DNA of 64,000 nucleotides, taken from JBJFCE01 sp964437825. Lineage in GTDB: Bacteria; Bacillota; Clostridia; Lachnospirales; Lachnospiraceae. The notes beneath the pieces were generated by a model that saw only the letters and a list, made by a program, of their open reading frames with translations, ran no database searches and was not told where the DNA came from. The position numbers were made by a program, and so were the translations under genes. Location of the stretch: NCBI GenBank assembly GCA_964437825.1, contig CAYTIH010000004.1, positions 1-64,000 of the forward strand. Reading direction: 5' to 3'. Numbering within the stretch: the stretch's first letter is position 1; every line of letters starts with the position of its first letter. Below, one piece after another: positions 60,844-64,000 of the stretch.

Positions 60844-62523
60844 TCATCCTCTCTTTACATACTTAATGATGCCGGCGATCGCAACACTAAAAAACATGAG
60901 TACAATGATCGTTCGTAATTCTTCAGGCATAACATCACCGACTGCAGCAAATATCGTATTCTCCGTGATATATCCGGTAAAACGTTCAAAATATCCGCCA
61001 ATATCGGTAAATACAATACCTATGTTGTCGACCATAACGCCGACAAGATAACCGAGGGCGTCAAGGCCTTTAAATATCAGCGTTTTCAGCAGTCCGAGAA
61101 CTGCGGTAAGAATCTTTGCGATCCCTTCGCCCAGCTTCGTCCAAAGACTTTCTCCGTCTCCACTGTCTACGTCTCCATAATCCGTACCAATGCTGATCCC
61201 TTTAACTGCTTCAACGATTTCACCAGCTGCGCTTATAATATCATCCGACAGCATGTCAAACCAGGACTCCAGTTCGTCCGGAAACAGCTTGAAAAAGTCC
61301 TGCGCGTCCGACGTGTACGACTGCAGATCCTTAAAATAATCCTGGAGTTCTTTTTCCTGTTGTTCTAAAAGCGCCAATATCTTATTCAGGATCGTATTTG
61401 ATTCTGCAGAATTATCTTCTATATCACCGAGCGTTCCATTAATCTCATTGAGCGTCGTGCTAAACGCTGCCTGCATACGCGAAAGTATCACAGACATGTT
61501 CTCACCATTGGCTATGCTCTGCTTTATGACGTCCGTGATCGCATCCGTAATCGCAGTATAGTCCGCGTTGGGATCAATCGTAATGTCGCCGCCGGTATAG
61601 CCGGAGTCAAAACGGTAATAATTTCCGCTGCCTGTGATCCAGTCGCGGTAAGCGTTTAACGACTTAAATATCGGCACATACGACGCTGCATCGGTATTAC
61701 AGCCACGGACAAGATAACCATAACAATTATATCCGGAATAAAAAACATATGTACTCGGGAACGGATACATGACAGACATACTAATATCAATAAAATACCT
61801 ATCAGTCGTAGTCCTGCCATCCTCCGTATATTCATAATCATATTTTGCTGCATCAGTACCCGAAGTGACCGCAACACCATTCGAATCTGCAACCAACACA
61901 CCAAACGAATCACTTCCACCTTCAGGAACGCTGCCCCATGTAGAATTCCAGTAGTTGAGCTTTGGACCCAGGTATGCCAGTGTACCGTCGGCGTAAAATA
62001 TGTACCCACTCACGTCCTTGTAACAGAAATAACTTTTTTTGCTTCCAGCTGTATGAATAAAACTATACTGCACGTCATCGGCGCAGCTGCGGAACATGTA
62101 ATACTGATTCACAGAATAAAACGCCGCCGCAGAAAGCTGATCGGAGCTGATCACAGGCATCCATACAACGTCTACCGCATCAGAATTTTCTGACAAATAG
62201 GTATCAAGAAGAGCTTGCAACTGCGCAATTGCTTCTTCTGAAAATGTTATTGTTCCATCATCATTTTCTACTACCAAAGAGGGATTTTCTTCTATGCCAT
62301 TCATCCAATCATTCCATGCATCTTCGTTCTCTAATAACCCAGCAAAGTCACCATTTATAAGAGTGCCGGTTTGCGCAATCACATATAGCGCAGTTTTTTC
62401 AACTTTTTCCAAAAAGCTAATTACTCCAGCAGCTTCAACCGGAATACAATATGATTCCGTCATACTTGTCACAAATGTAATTGTTAACAAAATGCACGCA
62501 ATGATTCTATTTATCCGTTTCAT
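60844..62523 (-). CDS. pIII-like adsorption protein (signal peptide, C-terminal anchor)
   Basis: The 559-residue protein begins with a signal peptide (residues 1-32, ending PVEAAG), has a long extracellular part with many Tyr/Ser/Asp and a coiled-coil stretch near 370-410 (LNEINGTLGDIEDNSAESNT), then a final helix (IIVLMFFSVAIAGIIKYV) before KRG. The order signal peptide, outer domain, C-terminal anchor is that of inovirus pIII, which binds the host pilus or surface. No receptor domain is recognised. It has the weak ribosome site TAGGTGA. Confidence 0.75.
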   Translation of the reverse strand: MKRINRIIACILLTITFVTSMTESYCIPVEAAGVISFLEKVEKTALYVIAQTGTLINGDFAGLLENEDAWNDWMNGIEENPSLVVENDDGTITFSEEAIAQLQALLDTYLSENSDAVDVVWMPVISSDQLSAAAFYSVNQYYMFRSCADDVQYSFIHTAGSKKSYFCYKDVSGYIFYADGTLAYLGPKLNYWNSTWGSVPEGGSDSFGVLVADSNGVAVTSGTDAAKYDYEYTEDGRTTTDRYFIDISMSVMYPFPSTYVFYSGYNCYGYLVRGCNTDAASYVPIFKSLNAYRDWITGSGNYYRFDSGYTGGDITIDPNADYTAITDAITDVIKQSIANGENMSVILSRMQAAFSTTLNEINGTLGDIEDNSAESNTILNKILALLEQQEKELQDYFKDLQSYTSDAQDFFKLFPDELESWFDMLSDDIISAAGEIVEAVKGISIGTDYGDVDSGDGESLWTKLGEGIAKILTAVLGLLKTLIFKGLDALGYLVGVMVDNIGIVFTDIGGYFERFTGYITENTIFAAVGDVMPEELRTIIVLMFFSVAIAGIIKYVKRG

Positions 62524-62533
62524 AATTCACCTA

Positions 62534-62573
62534 TAAAGAGAAAGAGAACGGCTAACCGTTCTCTTTCTCTTTA
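62534..62573 (-). terminator. Strong hairpin before the pIII-like gene
   Basis: TAAAGAGAAAGAGAACGG (62534-62551) and CCGTTCTCTTTCTCTTTA (62556-62573) pair perfectly over 18 bases with a four-base loop. It lies between the small membrane gene and the pIII-like start. It probably reduces transcription into the tip genes, as the central terminator of Ff phages does. Confidence 0.7.
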
Positions 62574-62710
62574 TCTTTACTCTCTGTTTTATTCCTTTTA
62601 CGTATATAATGTATTATAAAATATATTATAAAAATACAAAGACCTATACGAAAAGCAAGAAAAAACAAACCCAAAAGCATAACTATAAAATCAAGTATTA
62701 GCTTAAGCAT
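62552..62710 (-). CDS. Small membrane protein, 52 residues
   Basis: MLKLILDFIVMLLGLFFLAF starts a long hydrophobic stretch with a basic HYIRKRN end and a charged KDKEKENG tail. The ATG at 62710 is preceded by AAGGGGGT with seven bases. Its stop lies in the loop of the following hairpin. It could be a coat or assembly protein. No family is recognised. Confidence 0.6.
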   Translation of the reverse strand: MLKLILDFIVMLLGLFFLAFRIGLCIFIIYFIIHYIRKRNKTESKDKEKENG

Positions 62711-62770
62711 CCGCAATACCCCCTTACACGGTTAGCTTATCACATTCAGGGGTACTATTCAATTGTTAAT

Positions 62771-62890
62771 TTACAATAATGTTTCTTCCTCTGGATCAAC
62801 CTTCTCCGGAACTTCTGTTTCTACTGTTTCCACCAGATCATACAGATTAAGCAGGCCGGCAATCATAAATTCAACTTCTCCAGCATTCAT
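62771..62890 (-). CDS. Small acidic protein, 39 residues
   Basis: MNAGEVEFMIAGLLNLYDLV is followed by a very acidic tail (ETEVPEKVDPEEE). GGAGGAA before ATG 62890 is strong and sits at the end of the previous small gene. It has no helix long enough to span a membrane with confidence. Function unknown. Confidence 0.55.
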   Translation of the reverse strand: MNAGEVEFMIAGLLNLYDLVETVETEVPEKVDPEEETLL

Positions 62891-62893
62891 AGG

Positions 62894-63025
62894 TCATTCC
62901 TCCGGATCCTTCGGTTGCTGGAGAACCGGCAGCTTGTTCTTTTTCTTTCTTGTCTTAATGCAGCCCATAATCAGCTGCACGTCGCGGATCGTAAAATACA
63001 CAGCCACAACAAATACCAGGTACAT
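62894..63025 (-). CDS. Small membrane protein, 43 residues
   Basis: MYLVFVVAVYFTIRDVQLIM is a helix followed by a basic stretch (KTRKKKNK) and a polar tail. AGGAGG lies eight bases before ATG 63025; an ATG at 63031 is also possible. It resembles a small coat or assembly membrane protein. No family is recognised. Confidence 0.55.
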   Translation of the reverse strand: MYLVFVVAVYFTIRDVQLIMGCIKTRKKKNKLPVLQQPKDPEE

Positions 63026-63027
63026 CC

Positions 63028-63378
63028 TCATCCCCTCCTATCAAAACATCTTGTAAGCACTGTTTCTCCATAAAGCAGTTTTTCCATATCCCACGCTACA
63101 ACCGGATAGACTACATAGCCGCTCCGGCGCGTCTTCCCTGTCGGCACACCGTATCCCATTCCAATTATCACATTCCGCAATTCCGAATAACTGACATTAT
63201 TTACATCTATATAGCTTTCATTTTCCTGAAGCATCAAATCGTCAAGACATACCGTCAGTGGGAAAAGCCCTCCCTCGCTTCTGCTCCAAGCTGCTACATA
63301 CAGACTATTATCTGCCAAATACCTTGATACGTGCAGATAGCAGTCATTATATATTCCAAAACTTGTCTTGATAGTCAT
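63028..63378 (-). CDS. DUF4313-like protein
   Basis: The 116-residue soluble protein reads MTIKTSFGIYNDCYLHVSRY, then ADNSLYVAAWSRSEGGLFPL and CLDDLMLQENESYIDVNNVS. This resembles, from memory, the DUF4313 proteins found in Firmicute plasmids and integrative elements, which have no known function. GGAGGTAGG precedes the ATG. It is the only plasmid-type gene among the phage structural genes and may act in replication control. Confidence 0.55.
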   Translation of the reverse strand: MTIKTSFGIYNDCYLHVSRYLADNSLYVAAWSRSEGGLFPLTVCLDDLMLQENESYIDVNNVSYSELRNVIIGMGYGVPTGKTRRSGYVVYPVVAWDMEKLLYGETVLTRCFDRRG

Positions 63379-63411
63379 ATTCCTACCTCCACTTATCGCT
63401 ATTCAAAGGCC

Positions 63412-63439
63412 GGCCTTCCCTTACCTGAAAGAGAAGGCC
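63412..63439 (-). terminator. Hairpin downstream of the coat genes
   Basis: GGCCTTC (63412) pairs with GAAGGCC (63433). On the minus strand it follows the 48-residue gene. It may be an attenuator or processing site below the highly expressed coat gene. The T-run is weak. Confidence 0.4.
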
Positions 63440-63457
63440 CACTCTTTGACTACGTTG

Positions 63458-63604
63458 TTATGCCAGCATATTCCGGAGCATAAAGATCATATACACACCG
63501 ACCAGCATCACAAACAATCCCAACACGATCCCGAAAAACTCAATGCCGAGCATTGCACGGATCAAAGCGTCAAACAATCCTAATATCTCAATAAACAGCT
63601 GCAT
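63458..63604 (-). CDS. Small hydrophobic protein, 48 residues
   Basis: MQLFIEILGLFDALIRAMLG is followed by FGIVLGLFVMLVGVYMIFML and RNMLA. It is nearly all hydrophobic, with a helix and a basic end. An AAGGTGG site precedes ATG 63604. It begins 15 bases after the coat-like gene and is probably a minor coat component. Confidence 0.6.
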   Translation of the reverse strand: MQLFIEILGLFDALIRAMLGIEFFGIVLGLFVMLVGVYMIFMLRNMLA

Positions 63605-63618
63605 AACAAACCACCTTC

Positions 63619-63813
63619 CTAACGGACTGCATTACGTACAGTCGTAATAATGCCGGCGCCAACCGCTACAAGACCGGCAATCACTGTAATCGCCGTAAAC
63701 GGGTTTGACATTGCAAAATCCCAAACAGACGTTGCAAGCGTCACAGCCTTGGGCACCAGGCCCGTGATCTGATCGATCTGCGAACTAACATCAGCAGCTT
63801 CCAATACCATCAT
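63619..63813 (-). CDS. Major coat-like protein (pVIII-like), leaderless
   Basis: The 64-residue protein has an acidic, amphipathic front (MMVLEAADVSSQIDQITGLV), a central helix (NPFTAITVIAGLVAVGAGII) and a basic end TTVRNAVR. This acidic-hydrophobic-basic order is that of mature filamentous phage coat proteins. It lacks a signal peptide, as do some Firmicute inovirus coats. ATG 63813 follows GGAGG with seven bases; the longer ORF to 63885 is not preferred. A strong ribosome site fits high expression. Confidence 0.7.
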   Translation of the reverse strand: MMVLEAADVSSQIDQITGLVPKAVTLATSVWDFAMSNPFTAITVIAGLVAVGAGIITTVRNAVR

Positions 63814-63884
63814 ATTTCCACCTCCTCTCTCTCCATATTCCGTGATATAAACAGCACTCCCTACAGAGCTGTATTGAAACCGCA

Positions 63885-64000
63885 TTAATTCATAATGCGA
63901 ATTTCATCAACCACCACATACTGTCCACGCTGGACACTGTATATCTTGATGTGATCTCCAATCTTCAGATCGGGCGGAATTTTCGATTCATCGCGTACAT
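63885..64000 (-). CDS. Partial phage gene, C-terminal end
   Basis: The frame entering from the right edge reads ESKIPPDLKIGDHIKIYSVQ, then GQYVVVDEIRIMN, and stops at 63885. Only the last 37 codons or so are visible. The short beta-rich piece could belong to a DNA-binding or replication-accessory protein, but no family can be named. It shows that the phage continues beyond the window. Confidence 0.5.
   Translation of the reverse strand, partial: VRDESKIPPDLKIGDHIKIYSVQRGQYVVVDEIRIMN

Noticed and set aside
57434..64000. Conjugative or integrative element instead of a phage
   Set aside because: No relaxase, coupling protein or type IV secretion gene is visible, while Zot, coat-like and pIII-like genes are present. 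The DUF4313-like gene is the only plasmid-type piece besides Rep.
1..64000. CRISPR arrays, tRNA and rRNA genes
   Set aside because: No regularly spaced repeats, tRNA-like cloverleaf with CCA-type ends, or rRNA landmarks were found on reading either strand.

Overview
The window looks like the chromosome of a rod-shaped, spore-forming anaerobic Firmicute of the class Clostridia, most likely a Lachnospiraceae member. The evidence is gene content and order: YqfC/YqfD sporulation genes beside phoH and ybeY; mreBCD-pbp2-minCDE-rodA; mutS-mutL-miaA followed by a YnbB-like lyase; an rplU-prp-rpmA-obgE-yhbY-nadD-yqeK-rsfS cluster with an N-terminally extended L27; and lexA divergent from a yneA-like gene. 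No rRNA, tRNA or CRISPR array was seen.

Layout. 1-7.7 kb is an accessory, partly decayed region: a truncated EamA transporter fragment, an LCM-type methyltransferase, a MITE-like inverted repeat, a lipoprotein with tandem acidic repeats, an esterase, a nucleosidase / SPL-family radical SAM / SDR operon, an RNase HI, then MATE transporter remnants. 7.7-10.4 kb holds a divergent two-subunit chromate transporter and pyrimidine-nucleoside phosphorylase. 10.4-18.4 kb carries yqfC, yqfD, phoH, a degenerate PgpH-like HD protein, ybeY, a flippase, a BofC-like protein and a flavoprotein. 18.4-32.7 kb contains a second flavoprotein, proline biosynthesis (proB, proA), folate salvage, miaB, mutS, mutL, miaA and a PLP enzyme. 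32.8-45.4 kb is a cell-shape and division block: radC, mreBCD, pbp2, minCDE, rodA, mgsA, dacA, a HlyD-like protein and sepF. 45.4-50.8 kb has aroB, lspA, an RluD-type synthase, a cytidylate-kinase-like protein and a GH25 lysozyme with cell-wall repeats. 50.8-56.8 kb is the ribosome assembly/obg cluster and the lexA / yneA-like SOS pair, with five LexA-type boxes between the divergent genes.

57.4 kb to the right edge is the most unusual part: an integrated filamentous (inovirus-like) phage, entirely on the minus strand and running off the window. Read in its own transcription direction it has a partial gene, a leaderless major-coat-like protein, several tiny membrane proteins, a DUF4313-like protein, a 559-residue secreted protein with a C-terminal anchor (pIII-like), a pVI-like protein, an acidic membrane protein, a Zot-type (pI) assembly ATPase, a hairpin-rich intergenic region and a Rep_trans-type replication initiator. 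The intergenic region contains a hairpin whose stem-loop layout matches the nick-site hairpin of pT181-family plasmids, which suggests an inovirus that replicates with a plasmid-type rolling-circle origin. Six small phage genes of 39-64 codons were found by direct reading with good ribosome binding sites.

All functional statements come from reading the sequence against remembered family features. No database search was run.
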